This document shows, piece by piece, positions 1 to 10,503 of a stretch of 64,000 nt of DNA. Numbering within the stretch: the first letter of the stretch is position 1; every line of letters begins with the position of its first letter. The translations under genes and the position numbers were made by a program. The DNA comes from Tetramitus jugosus (Eukaryota > Heterolobosea > Eutetramitea > Acrasida > Vahlkampfiidae). The notes under the pieces were generated by a model, which saw only the letters and a program-made list of their open reading frames with translations, made no database searches and was not told the origin of the DNA. Location: the NCBI GenBank assembly GCA_937625935.1, contig OW569370.1:372001-436000 (forward strand), read 5' to 3'.

Positions 1-736
1 AACGACCCACCTTGTTTTTGCATTTCAACTGAGGTGGATGATTGTCAATCCTGTAGATAGTTGCTTGAATAGCAGTTCAAAATTTCTCTTCGTCGAGGAA
101 CTATTACCTGGTACAGAAGTTTTTAGAAGAGAAAAGAATGGATGAGTCTCAAGTTTGGAAAACAAGGAGGTCCATCCTAAAAACCCGCCGAGACAGGTGC
201 AAAAGTCAGGTAAACAATCACAATACGAGAGTTACGCTCTTCCAAAAAGTCTTCTTTGTTAGTTACATGCCCGTCTCTTTGATTGGATTGTTATGTTCTT
301 GCTTCTATTTGCTTCTCACTCCTTGTTTTGGCTAGATTTTGAGTCTGGAGCTCAGGCATCTTCAATACCAACAGCGACCAAGTCCCCTCATATTCTTTGA
401 GCTAATACATTGTCACAGTTGATGAGAAGCGAAATAGAGAACACCTGGAGAGAGGTAGGTAGTCGGAAAATACCGTAGCACATCTCAGTATCTATTCTGG
501 TTGAGCCTAGCAATCAAGAAAGAAACTTGTCAATGGAATGCATTCTTGGGTTGTCTCTGTAAATCACCCAACTATCCTCCTTGTTTAGACTCCGATTCAT
601 CTCGAGATTGAACCTCCAGATTTTTTCCTCCTCGTTTCACACAAAAAAAACACTCACTATTTACACTCTTGCACCACCCGACTGCTCTGACATTTTGTTC
701 TCCTCTCTTTGTCAATCTCTCTTATCTAAAAAGCCA
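1..736. other. Left-edge non-coding stretch
   Basis: No recognisable gene. A 65-codon ATG frame at 138-335 (plus) ends in a hydrophobic tail, but it has no family likeness and no low-complexity signature like the neighbours, so I treat it as chance. The reading frame of the following F-box gene is open upstream to about 581 but has no ATG before 737, so that part is probably 5' UTR. No tRNA-like cloverleaf was noticed. Confidence 0.5.
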
Positions 737-3154
737 ATGATGACATCATCACCACCACTAGCAGCAGTAGCATCGCAACACCTTCCCACCACTGACCACA
801 TTCATCATTATTCATCATCATCATCTACTACTACCACTACCACTACCACTACTACTACTAATAACAATATCACACAAAATACCACCATGAATGATTGTCA
901 TTGTCGCCCACAAGAATTACCAGATGAACTATTGATTCACATATTGTCATTCATTGATCCCATTGACCTGTATCACTCGTATCGCACAGTATTCACATGC
1001 AAGCACTGGATTATGAATTTGTGGCCCTATTGCAAAACCACTCTACGATTCAATTCCATGCACAAGATTTATCGTCAAATGAATCAGTCTTATTCACCAA
1101 TGAAACTATTGCAACAACAACAACAATCCATGAACAATCACTACAATTCTATGCATATGAACAATCACAATCACAATCATACGATTCGTAGTAGTAGTCT
1201 TAGTAGTAGTAGTAGCAGTAGTAGTAGTGCTGATAAGAATAGTATCGCCGTACAATCATGTGATCATGATACTGATCAATACAATATGGATTATTATCAT
1301 TATGTATTGTGCAATAATAAGAATAGGGGTTTGGATGAGAGTCATCCATTCATGAGAAGCAATCATTTATTGTTGGATCCATTCATGATTCAATATCCCA
1401 ATATTCAACACTTGTCCATTCAAGAGTACAAGTGCATGACTGATTCATTCATTGATAAACTGTTGAACTCGTATCACAAGAATCAATTGATTGATTTGGA
1501 TTTGTCTTATCACTATTATCATCAGAGTACTCCTACTACTACTATTACTACTACTACTACTAACAATAACAATAATAGTAATACTAATAGTAATAGAAGC
1601 AAATTTACGAGTAAATCATTGGAATTGATTGGTCAAACATGTTCATTATCACTAGAGACGTTGAATATTGCTGGTAGTGAGAATTTGGTGACTCAGAGAT
1701 TGTCTCTGTTTAATGATGACAAACGAAGGAGGCACTACAAGAAGAAGAGTTATCAACAACAACAACAACAGAATAATGACATGACATCTTTATCAGAGTC
1801 ATCAGAGTCATCATCCTATTCAGTGAGTCAATTTATTCATCAACAACTCAAGAATTGTGTAAAGTTGAAAGAATTGGATTTGACTGATCTATCATGCATT
1901 GGATGGGATCAATTGTTTCAATTGATTCAACTCTTTTCTACTACTACTACTACTACTACTACTACTAGTACTAGTACTGCTCTTAACACTGTGAATACGA
2001 TTCATAATAATAATAGTGATAGTGATGATAATGATGATGAAAATGATAATGATGACAAAGAGAAGAAAAAGAGAGAAGATGCGACACAAAACATGACGTT
2101 GATTATACGTGCCAATCACTTGACTCTAGTCTCTCATTTTGATGAACAAAAATTCATTGAATTGTGCAATCATTACTCTCTCAGAATTGCTATTGACATG
2201 TATGAACATGCGTTCATCTATCAACGTACCTCACCCATTGTACGTTCCATGTTTTTCATTCTGCGCAATCATTATCTGGACAATAACAATGACACTGTGA
2301 ATGCGTTGAATGAACACATGTTGTACTACTATCGACCTCGCATAGAGACGTGTATTGAGCCATGTCTACTCTTGAATCATCACAAGACCATTTTTCATTT
2401 GTTGAAAGAAGTGGACTATCCATTTCATCTGATACCCATCTCACTAGTTGAACGAGTGATTCGATTGGGTCATTCCAAGACTCTGAATTACCTCAGGCTC
2501 TGCCAATACCCTCATTTTGATCAATTGTCACAGCAAGTCATCAATGAATTGATATTGAGAGGTGATTACGAGTGTATGCAAGTGTTGCGCGGTGCCAAAC
2601 TGGATCGAAACAAGTGGATTCAAGTGCCCACAAGTGTCATTCAAAGTGCAATCATGAACAATCGAAGAGGTGTGATTGAACAGTTGAATGAACTTCAATT
2701 GCCCAATTTGTTGCGTTTTCAGTTCATGGACCTCTCATTGATCCATCACGTAATACAGAATGGATATGTCGGTATATTGAAAACAGTGTTGAGTTCGGGT
2801 TATGAAAAGGCAATGATGATTGAGCCGATGATTGTCCTGAGTTGCCCTGCTCAGAACACGGATGGAATCATGAGTTTGTTGAAGACGTTTTGCTTTGCAA
2901 AGTATGAGCAAGTGAGACGAGTGGAGAAGCAGCAATTGTTGATTCAAACATCTAAAATCAACAGCAACAATAATAGTTCCACAAGAGATACAACGGATGG
3001 CAATGATGAGGTTGAGAGTCACTGTGACTCACATGGTGACGATGATTCAACAAGTCCACCAGTGGGAGCAGCTGACCAAGGAGATTATCAAGGAAAAAGG
3101 AGTTCCAAGAAAAAGCAAGCAAAGCCAAGGAAGGAGTCTCGCAAGGCCAAATAA
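737..3154 (+). CDS. F-box protein with LRR-like and ankyrin-like repeats
   Basis: Single-exon gene of 805 residues. An F-box lies at about residues 60-100 (LPDELLIHILSFIDP, then a Tyr/Trp-rich helix), the module that usually docks on Skp1 in SCF ubiquitin ligases. Residues about 220-430 carry leucine-rich-repeat-like phrases (LIDLDLSYHY, LETLNIAGSENL, LKELDLTDLS), split by Thr, Asn, Ser and Gln runs. About 520-740 is helical and repetitive, resembling the degenerate ankyrin/FNIP-type repeats common in amoeba F-box proteins; it would be the substrate-binding part (inference). The C-terminus is Lys-rich. The start is the first ATG of a tandem pair at 737/740; a later ATG at 887, just before the F-box, is possible. 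The stop lies 151 bp before the next gene on the same strand. The F-box is fairly secure; the repeat class is less so. Confidence 0.8.
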   Translation: MMTSSPPLAAVASQHLPTTDHIHHYSSSSSTTTTTTTTTTTNNNITQNTTMNDCHCRPQELPDELLIHILSFIDPIDLYHSYRTVFTCKHWIMNLWPYCKTTLRFNSMHKIYRQMNQSYSPMKLLQQQQQSMNNHYNSMHMNNHNHNHTIRSSSLSSSSSSSSSADKNSIAVQSCDHDTDQYNMDYYHYVLCNNKNRGLDESHPFMRSNHLLLDPFMIQYPNIQHLSIQEYKCMTDSFIDKLLNSYHKNQLIDLDLSYHYYHQSTPTTTITTTTTNNNNNSNTNSNRSKFTSKSLELIGQTCSLSLETLNIAGSENLVTQRLSLFNDDKRRRHYKKKSYQQQQQQNNDMTSLSESSESSSYSVSQFIHQQLKNCVKLKELDLTDLSCIGWDQLFQLIQLFSTTTTTTTTTSTSTALNTVNTIHNNNSDSDDNDDENDNDDKEKKKREDATQNMTLIIRANHLTLVSHFDEQKFIELCNHYSLRIAIDMYEHAFIYQRTSPIVRSMFFILRNHYLDNNNDTVNALNEHMLYYYRPRIETCIEPCLLLNHHKTIFHLLKEVDYPFHLIPISLVERVIRLGHSKTLNYLRLCQYPHFDQLSQQVINELILRGDYECMQVLRGAKLDRNKWIQVPTSVIQSAIMNNRRGVIEQLNELQLPNLLRFQFMDLSLIHHVIQNGYVGILKTVLSSGYEKAMMIEPMIVLSCPAQNTDGIMSLLKTFCFAKYEQVRRVEKQQLLIQTSKINSNNNSSTRDTTDGNDEVESHCDSHGDDDSTSPPVGAADQGDYQGKRSSKKKQAKPRKESRKAK
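1938..1977 (+). repeat. (CTA)n microsatellite inside the F-box gene
   Basis: About a dozen ACT triplets that encode a Thr run, passing into ACT/AGT alternation. It is in frame with the gene, so length changes would alter only the homopolymer length. Confidence 0.8.
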
Positions 3155-3305
3155 GTAAATCCCGCATTTTTTGTGATGCAAATTCACTATTATTTTTGTT
3201 TATCAGCTCCATCTCGTTACAGAGAATTTGAGGGCTTTTAAATCCCAGCCAATCTTTCCAGAAACTACCAAGACAAAACACAACAAAACACAACTGTGCG
3301 TGCTC

Positions 3306-6300
3306 ATGAATAATCCCAATCTAGATATACCACCCCCATTGTACGACCCACATATGATGATCACACACGAGAATATGGGACACTTACTTGCCTTTCTTAA
3401 CAGACCACAAACAATAACAACAACAAGTCCTACCAGCACCAGTACGAGTACTACCTCTGCATCGCAATCCATTTTGCAAATCAGTGTAAGAGAACCAACA
3501 TCCAATGACCTTGTTCGCTCCTTGACTCAATTGTCCATTCGAGATGAAGAACCAACAACAACAACAACATCAAGTACTACTACGACGACTACCTGTGATC
3601 CATTGTCCAGTGATGAGTTGAATCAATTGTATGCTCGATTGCCACCCATTTCTCACACGACGACTACTACTACTACTACTACTACTACTGCTACTACTAC
3701 CACCAGTGCAAGTGACATGTTGTTGTACGACCAGAGAGAAAAAACCATTTTGCCAGAGAGATCAGGCAGCGTCATTCAACAACCATTTCCACCTACTAGT
3801 ACCACTGCTGCACCACCAGAGAGTGACGAGGATCGAATGGTAGATGATGAACAAGTTGTTGGTGGTGATCACATTAAGAATGAATTGAGAGTGGTTCGAT
3901 ATGCACCACAAGGTCTCATTCAAGACACTGTTAACACTCCATGCATTACTGTTACATTTTCGCATGACATGATTGCACTGTCCGATGCCAAGCACATGAT
4001 TATCCCTTATGATTACAGCTGGAACAAGAGTAATGATGTTGAGTATCCATTTCAGATTGACGTCGATCAACTACAAAAGGACTCCACTGCTGCTACTGCT
4101 GTGAATTTGAAGGGTAGATTCCGTTGGTTGGGCACAAGGACTGTGACATTTGAACCACAGTATCAACTACCAAAATCCACTCGTTTCATCATTACGATTC
4201 CACAGGGCAAACAGAGTGCAGTCATTAGTAGTCACGTGGTAGGGTCATTGTCTACTGCAGTGTCATTTACAATTGAGACACCCACTGTTCAATTGATTGA
4301 TCAATTCCCACTACCAAACTCTGTTCATCCACTCAATGAACTACCTATTGGTTACTTGGAGTTTGATCAACAAGTAGATGCCAGGACAGTACTTGATCAT
4401 TACGTGTCTTGCAAGGGTGTTCAATTCCAATTGTTGACTCGTGATCAAGTCAAACAACAGTTGAATCAGATTTTCTCTGCTGCTTCCAATAGAAAGCTAT
4501 TGGCTCAAAGGTATCAATCGTCATATGAGACCAAGTTATTGTCATCGACCGATAAGGAATCCAGACACTTGTGGTTCAAGATGCAATCGGTGGCTACGAA
4601 CAATGTTTCGTTTGTATCAGGTGATAGATTAACGATTCAAGTGGGACCCAATTTACCATCCAAGGAAGGTCCATTGACCAACAGTACGAAAAAGTTTGAA
4701 ATCCCAATGCAAAACTATCCACCATTTCAAGTCAAGCCCAATTCAGAACAATCGAACCTGTTGCCGTTGCAAGCATGGAGTATTCGATTCTCCAATGATA
4801 TTGATCTCGAGTCATTGAGTGATGACATGATCAGTGTGGATCCCCCATTGCCACATATCAAGTTGAATCCAAGTGGAAACACATTGAGCATCTCGGGCCG
4901 TTCCAAGGGCAGAACACTGTACACTGTATCCGTGTCTCATCGATTGAAGGACATTTATGGCCAATTGCTACAAGACACACCACAAATGACCAATACAACT
5001 GATGAAACAACGCAGGAAAAGTGGACCCAAGTGACATTCAATGTCGGTCCTGCTGCCCAACTACTCTCTGTCTTCCAAACCAATCTGGTCATTTTGGATC
5101 CAATGATTGCTACTCATGAACCTCCACAGCACTCTGTCGTCACAGTCAATCTGTCCAGTTTCCACTTGATGGTGTCTCAGGTCGATCCAAGCATGTACAA
5201 ATCCACTGTATTTTATCTGGATCATGGAAAGGAAAATCAATTACCAACTCTGCCAGGTACAGTTGTATTCAGTGGAGATATCACTGTGGAATCGCCTCAG
5301 CCAGATGAACCGACTGAGACTGTGATTAATCTATTATCCTATTTGCAGTTCCCTCGTGAGAGATTGGGTCAGTTGTTGATTGCAGTGACACCCACAAAGG
5401 GCACATGGAAGAAGCATAGTAGTATCTACTATTCAACTACTCCTCCTTGTCACATTACATGGATTCAGGCAACAAACATGGCCATTGACTGCTTCAGCAC
5501 AAGTAATTCCAACAAGATTTGTTGGGCCAATTCGTTGATTGATGGCTCATCTGTGCAAGGTGCTAAGTTCAATTATCAGGGTATCGAATCAGAAGAGACA
5601 GATGAGAATGGTGTGGTTGAGATGAAGGCCAAAGTTTCCTCCTATGAACTTCCGCTCGTGTGTCGCAAAGGCGATGATGTAGTGTTTGTCACTGGTGTTA
5701 ACGATGCTTTTAATTACACTGATTCAATCGCCATGCACATGTTTACTGATAGAGGACTGTACAAGCCAAAGGAAACAATCTATCTCAAGGGCTTCGCAAG
5801 AGAATTAATTCGAACTAACAAAGGATCAACATACAAGCTCAAGAATCCGACTGTTGGTCATTCGCTCTCCTATACGATCAGAGACGGACGATATCAACAG
5901 ATTGCAACAGGCAACGCTAAGATCACTGGTTGTGGTGCATTCACAATCCAATACACCTTACCAGACAACATCAATCTCGGCTCATGTAGCATCGAGGTAC
6001 GATACAGTGCACTTTATGCTTCATTATGTGCGTTCAAAGTGCTAGAATTCAGAACACCAGAGTACTCTGTAGCATCCAATGTTCCTCCATCGCACTATAT
6101 TGTCAATGATTCTGCAGTAGTAACCATGAATGCAGTGTATTACAGTGGTGGAGGACTGAATGATGCATCGGTCAATTACACTATTTCTCAGGCCAACAGT
6201 ACCTACACACCTCCTGGTTGGAGCAAATTCAAATTCCAGTACTCACCTCCATTCTGGAGCATATACCATCTGTTCATGCGAGAATTAGCAGGCGATGAAG

Positions 6301-9300
6301 CAGAACAACAAGTATCGCCCGTATCCTTCGCTGGCAAGACTGACGCCGATGGACAGCATCAAGTATGCATCCAATTCAAGGAGACTGCAAGAAAAGTGAA
6401 GCAACCAGTGACCATTTCGTGTGAGACATCTGTTCAAGACATTAACAGACAAACGATCAATTCTTCTGCTTCGTTCATTATTCATCCATCGAACTTTTAT
6501 GTCGGTGTGAGAACCAAGAAGCAATTTGTGAGACCCAACGTGAATTATGATCTGGATCTCATTGTTACCAATATTGACGGAAAGCCAAGGTCCAATGTCA
6601 GCATTGTTTTGACAGCCACTACCACGGAGAGAGTCAAACATGGATACTCGTACATGGAAAATCAAGTCGAAGTATTCCGCTCGATCATTGTATCTCAATT
6701 ACAACCCGTATCTCACACTGTTCAATTCAACAAGGGAGGCAACTATACCCTCACATTCCAAGTTGAGGATCAAAATGGTCTACATAATTCTACTGCTGTT
6801 GATGTCTCCGTCTATGGTGGAGACAGTCTCGATAGCAGCACATCAGCAGTAACATCAGAGACGGTCACAATTATACCTGATAAGGACTCCTATCAACCAG
6901 GCGAAGAAGCCAAGTTATTTGTTCAGGTACCGTTCGAAGGACCAGCCGAGTGCTTCTACTTTGTCGAATGTTCTGGTATTATGTTCAAGCAACGTTTCTC
7001 AATTGGTGCTGGTGTCAGCTGTGCTGAGTTGACAATTCCAATTCGTGATGAGTACACCCCCAATGTGACGATTGGTGTCTATGTTGTTGGTCAGAGTGAT
7101 CGTGTGAATCAAACAGGAAGAATGGTCAAGCCCAGCACTTTTGACGAAAACGCGGTACCAAAGAGACCTGCGTATGCCGTAGGTAGCCTTTGTCTCGATA
7201 TTCCTCCTACGAGGCATGAAATCAAGTGCCAGGTGATACCAAAGAGCTCCAGTGTCACACCCGGTGAAACAACAGAAGTAGAAGTACGTGTAACCGATGT
7301 CAATGGTAAGCCATTGAACAATAGTGAGGTGACTCTCGTTGTTGTCGACGAGGCTGTTCTCAGTCTCATTGGCTACTCGATTCAAGTACCACTTTCCACG
7401 TTCTATGTGCGAAATAACAACAACATGATTCATATTCCATCGAGACGTCTCGTCCTCGTCAAAAACTGGGACAACATTCAAGTTGAAGAAGCAGATGAAA
7501 AAGATGAAGATGAAGATGATGGCGATGAAGATGAATGTGAAGGAGGTATGCAATTGTATTCCTCTGGTGGAAAGGCCGCACGTCGCGTGGGCAGTGACAG
7601 GACTTGGCTTGGCATGCATATGAGCCAGTTGAAAACAGCTGGGTTATCAACTGGAGGGAGTGCTGGTGTGAAACCACTAATTGTTGTTCGATCCAACTTT
7701 AATCCATTAGCATTGTTCGCACCGTTGGTCATAACAGATCAAAATGGAGTTGCAAAGACATCTTTCACTTTGCCAGACAGTTTGACACGATATCGCGTGA
7801 CTGCAGTGGCTGTTCACAGTGCTGATATGTTTGGTTTGGGTGACAGTTCAATCGTAGCACAGTTACCTGTGTCGATTCGACCTTCCTTGCCTCGATTCTT
7901 GAACTTTGGTGATGAAGCACAATTCTCTTGTGTGCTCCAGAATCAGACAAATCGTCCTATCGAGATGCACGTCGCCATTCAATATTCGAACCATTTGAGT
8001 CTCAAGTGCCCAGAGAAGACTGGACTTAAGATTAAGATGCCAGCCATGGGAAGAACTGAGTTGTCCTATCCAATGAAGGCTGAGAGCACAGGAGAAGCTT
8101 GTTTCCAAATTGGTGCCACAACTGTTTCTGGGACAACGTTCTGTGATGCCGTAGAAAAGAAGGTGCCTGTCTATACGCCAGCCACCTCTGAAGCATTTGC
8201 TACCTCTGGTGAGATTGATGGCGTAAATGAGGGTGTCTATCAACCAATTGAACCACCAAGTGATGCCTACTCACAGTTTGGAGGACTACAGATTACCACA
8301 AGTAGCACAGCGCTTCAATCGTTGACTGATGCGTTCATTTATCTCGTTGATTATCAATTCTCTTGTAATGAACAAATTGCTAGCAAGATCATGTCGATTG
8401 TTACATTGGGTGAAGTGCTCTCTGCATTCAAGATTGCCGCTCTACCTTCAGTGGATAAACTGCAAGATATGGTGGAGAGGGGATTGGAAGAACTGTACAA
8501 GAATCAACACTCGAGTGGTGCTTTTGGATTCTGGAAGAGTGAGTTGGTAGTATCTGCCTATGTGACTGTTCATGTTGCTCACTGTTTTGCCAGATGTATA
8601 ATGGCTGGTCGTCCTGTGACTAATGATTCTCTTTTGCGCTCCAAGACAGCACTCAGAACGATTGAAAACTTTATGCCTGAAGCTTATTACACAAAGGAAA
8701 GCAAGAGAGCTGTGAGAAGCTATGCATACTATGTTTTGTCGTTGCTCGGTGATGAGCAAGCAGTTCCACTGACTCTCAAACTGTGGAAAGAATGTGGTGG
8801 AATCACCAGAGAGCTATCCAAGAGCTCACTGTCCATGGAAGGTCTTGCATGGGTCGCCTTTGTCTTGTTCAACAATAAGAAGAAGAATAACGGTAAGAAT
8901 AAGGCTATTGTGGACACCATATTCAAACACTTGATGAACAGAGTGAACGAAACAGCTGAGACTGCTAATTTCGTAACGAGTTACGGTGACAATCAAACTA
9001 GAAAGTTGGTTATGCTTCACTCGAGCAGAAGAACAGATGCAGTCATACTAGATGTTCTAATGTCAGTGGATCCTACCAACTCACTTGTCGTCAAGGTTGC
9101 CAAGGGACTGCTGGCGCACAGGAAGAAAGAACGTTGGTCATCTACACAAGAGAACATTTTCTGCCTCATTGCACTTCACAAGTACTTTGGCATCTATGAA
9201 GCCAAGATACCAAACTTTACACTTGACATGTGGATCGATAGGCAGTACGCAGGTCATCAGGAGTATGTGGGCAGAAGCACCGATCAAAACCTGTTGGACA

Positions 9301-9956
9301 TTCCAATGAAACACCTCCTGGCTGAACAAGAACAACAGTTGTCAAGCCATAATAATCTCAAGAATCTCGTCATGTACAAGAAGGGAGACGGCCGCATGTA
9401 CTATCGCATCGGTCTCACCTATGCCCCCAAAAATCTCTCTGTTGATGCATTGGATTGCGGATTCACTGTCGAGAGAACATATGAGCCCGTAACTGATCAG
9501 AGTCATGTCAAGAAGAATGATCAAGATGGATCATGGGAGTTCAAGGCAGGAGAACTCGTCAGAGTACGCATTACACTATGCAACCCGAGCAGAAGATATC
9601 ATGTCGCTCTCGTGGACAAGTTGCCTGCTGGGCTCGAAGTTTTGAATCCTGATTTGAAGACAACTGGAACGATACCTGCAGACAGCAGTCAAGACAATGA
9701 GGGAAGTGCGCGCAGCGGTGGTGACTTCTGTTGGTGGTGGAAATCTGTTTGGTATGAGCATCAGAATTTGAGAGATGAACGTGTCGAAGCTTTTTCTTCA
9801 CTCTTGTGGGAAGGTGTACACAAGTACAGCTATGTATGTAGAGCAACGTCCATTGGTGACTTTGTTGTTCCGCCAGCGTACGCAGAAGAGATGTACAGTC
9901 CAGAGGTGTTTGGTCGCTCTGCCACAGACAAGGTGAGAGTCCTGAAGAATGATTAA
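3306..9956 (+). CDS. Bacterial-type alpha-2-macroglobulin with thioester
   Basis: Single exon of 2216 residues. Family proteins trap or inhibit proteases through a bait region and an internal thioester. After a Thr/Ser-rich N-terminus (residues 1-200) comes a beta-rich stretch with VTFSHDM, typical of bacterial-type members. TDRGLYKPKE (814-823) marks a macroglobulin domain, VVVDEAVL (about 1346) the A2M_N_2 region, and FNPLALFAP (about 1465) the A2M domain. The thioester CNEQ is intact at 1687-1690 in a Ser-Cys-Asn-Glu-Gln context (usual Gly-Cys-x-Glu-Gln), followed by an alpha-helical complement-type region and a receptor-binding-like C-terminus. A very acidic linker (about 1395-1420) lies where the bait region is expected. 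The start is the first ATG; upstream the frame opens only from TTG. I see no signal peptide or lipobox, which is odd for this family. The architecture suggests bacterial ancestry (inference). Confidence 0.9.
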   Translation: MNNPNLDIPPPLYDPHMMITHENMGHLLAFLNRPQTITTTSPTSTSTSTTSASQSILQISVREPTSNDLVRSLTQLSIRDEEPTTTTTSSTTTTTTCDPLSSDELNQLYARLPPISHTTTTTTTTTTTATTTTSASDMLLYDQREKTILPERSGSVIQQPFPPTSTTAAPPESDEDRMVDDEQVVGGDHIKNELRVVRYAPQGLIQDTVNTPCITVTFSHDMIALSDAKHMIIPYDYSWNKSNDVEYPFQIDVDQLQKDSTAATAVNLKGRFRWLGTRTVTFEPQYQLPKSTRFIITIPQGKQSAVISSHVVGSLSTAVSFTIETPTVQLIDQFPLPNSVHPLNELPIGYLEFDQQVDARTVLDHYVSCKGVQFQLLTRDQVKQQLNQIFSAASNRKLLAQRYQSSYETKLLSSTDKESRHLWFKMQSVATNNVSFVSGDRLTIQVGPNLPSKEGPLTNSTKKFEIPMQNYPPFQVKPNSEQSNLLPLQAWSIRFSNDIDLESLSDDMISVDPPLPHIKLNPSGNTLSISGRSKGRTLYTVSVSHRLKDIYGQLLQDTPQMTNTTDETTQEKWTQVTFNVGPAAQLLSVFQTNLVILDPMIATHEPPQHSVVTVNLSSFHLMVSQVDPSMYKSTVFYLDHGKENQLPTLPGTVVFSGDITVESPQPDEPTETVINLLSYLQFPRERLGQLLIAVTPTKGTWKKHSSIYYSTTPPCHITWIQATNMAIDCFSTSNSNKICWANSLIDGSSVQGAKFNYQGIESEETDENGVVEMKAKVSSYELPLVCRKGDDVVFVTGVNDAFNYTDSIAMHMFTDRGLYKPKETIYLKGFARELIRTNKGSTYKLKNPTVGHSLSYTIRDGRYQQIATGNAKITGCGAFTIQYTLPDNINLGSCSIEVRYSALYASLCAFKVLEFRTPEYSVASNVPPSHYIVNDSAVVTMNAVYYSGGGLNDASVNYTISQANSTYTPPGWSKFKFQYSPPFWSIYHLFMRELAGDEAEQQVSPVSFAGKTDADGQHQVCIQFKETARKVKQPVTISCETSVQDINRQTINSSASFIIHPSNFYVGVRTKKQFVRPNVNYDLDLIVTNIDGKPRSNVSIVLTATTTERVKHGYSYMENQVEVFRSIIVSQLQPVSHTVQFNKGGNYTLTFQVEDQNGLHNSTAVDVSVYGGDSLDSSTSAVTSETVTIIPDKDSYQPGEEAKLFVQVPFEGPAECFYFVECSGIMFKQRFSIGAGVSCAELTIPIRDEYTPNVTIGVYVVGQSDRVNQTGRMVKPSTFDENAVPKRPAYAVGSLCLDIPPTRHEIKCQVIPKSSSVTPGETTEVEVRVTDVNGKPLNNSEVTLVVVDEAVLSLIGYSIQVPLSTFYVRNNNNMIHIPSRRLVLVKNWDNIQVEEADEKDEDEDDGDEDECEGGMQLYSSGGKAARRVGSDRTWLGMHMSQLKTAGLSTGGSAGVKPLIVVRSNFNPLALFAPLVITDQNGVAKTSFTLPDSLTRYRVTAVAVHSADMFGLGDSSIVAQLPVSIRPSLPRFLNFGDEAQFSCVLQNQTNRPIEMHVAIQYSNHLSLKCPEKTGLKIKMPAMGRTELSYPMKAESTGEACFQIGATTVSGTTFCDAVEKKVPVYTPATSEAFATSGEIDGVNEGVYQPIEPPSDAYSQFGGLQITTSSTALQSLTDAFIYLVDYQFSCNEQIASKIMSIVTLGEVLSAFKIAALPSVDKLQDMVERGLEELYKNQHSSGAFGFWKSELVVSAYVTVHVAHCFARCIMAGRPVTNDSLLRSKTALRTIENFMPEAYYTKESKRAVRSYAYYVLSLLGDEQAVPLTLKLWKECGGITRELSKSSLSMEGLAWVAFVLFNNKKKNNGKNKAIVDTIFKHLMNRVNETAETANFVTSYGDNQTRKLVMLHSSRRTDAVILDVLMSVDPTNSLVVKVAKGLLAHRKKERWSSTQENIFCLIALHKYFGIYEAKIPNFTLDMWIDRQYAGHQEYVGRSTDQNLLDIPMKHLLAEQEQQLSSHNNLKNLVMYKKGDGRMYYRIGLTYAPKNLSVDALDCGFTVERTYEPVTDQSHVKKNDQDGSWEFKAGELVRVRITLCNPSRRYHVALVDKLPAGLEVLNPDLKTTGTIPADSSQDNEGSARSGGDFCWWWKSVWYEHQNLRDERVEAFSSLLWEGVHKYSYVCRATSIGDFVVPPAYAEEMYSPEVFGRSATDKVRVLKND
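3660..3705 (+). repeat. (ACT)n Thr-coding triplet run
   Basis: Run of ACT/ACG triplets that codes a poly-Thr block in the N-terminal part of the alpha-2-macroglobulin-like protein. Confidence 0.75.
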
Positions 9957-10498
9957 CGACATAAAACAAAATAAAAGTTCATTGAATTGATCAATACAAA
10001 GCGCAACATCACCACCTCTCACTCATATTGTTTTTCCAATGACACTTTTCGTGTGGATGAACTCTTAAGCATTTCCGAATGAGTACCCGCCAAACTTCCC
10101 AAGACAATGAATCACGTCTTTGATGAGTTTCATTGCTTTTTGTGATTTTTAGCAACTTTATTGTTTTTAACGCCCATACAACCCAATTCGTAACATCAAA
10201 CCATAACACCGCATATCTTCAAGAAGTTGAAAAAATGGAATCCAACACTTCTAAGCAGTCGAGGTAGTTCGAACGATTCCATATTATAATCGTGGTACCA
10301 AACTTAATAATATTTTGTACACAAATAAGTTTAATAACATTTATTTAAATTAGGAAAAAGTGTTCTTAATTATGTAATGACTAACACTAAATTACTTTCA
10401 GTTTGTTCTCAGTGTGATTAACTCAGGTGGTGTGTAATGTTTCGACTACAAGTACAAATTTAAATTCTGTGCATCAGATTTTTGTGTTCGTTCGGTGT
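9957..10498. other. Convergent intergenic region
   Basis: AT-rich spacer between the convergent alpha-2-macroglobulin and 5-phosphatase genes, with several A/T-only patches around 10280-10390. The short frames on the minus strand lack any likeness to known families. No RNA gene noticed. Confidence 0.5.
9970..9975 (+). terminator. Putative poly(A) signal AATAAA
   Basis: AATAAA hexamer 14 nt after the alpha-2-macroglobulin stop codon. Motif match only. Confidence 0.4.
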
Positions 10499-10503
10499 TT
10501 ATT
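10498..10503 (-). terminator. AATAAA overlapping the 5-phosphatase stop
   Basis: On the minus strand the TAA stop (10501-10499) lies inside AATAAA. Either the hexamer is the poly(A) signal with a very short 3' UTR, or the match is chance. Four other genes here show the same overlap. Confidence 0.35.

Noticed and set aside
138-335. 65-codon ATG frame with a hydrophobic tail
   Set aside because: No family likeness, no supporting context; a frame of this size is expected by chance.
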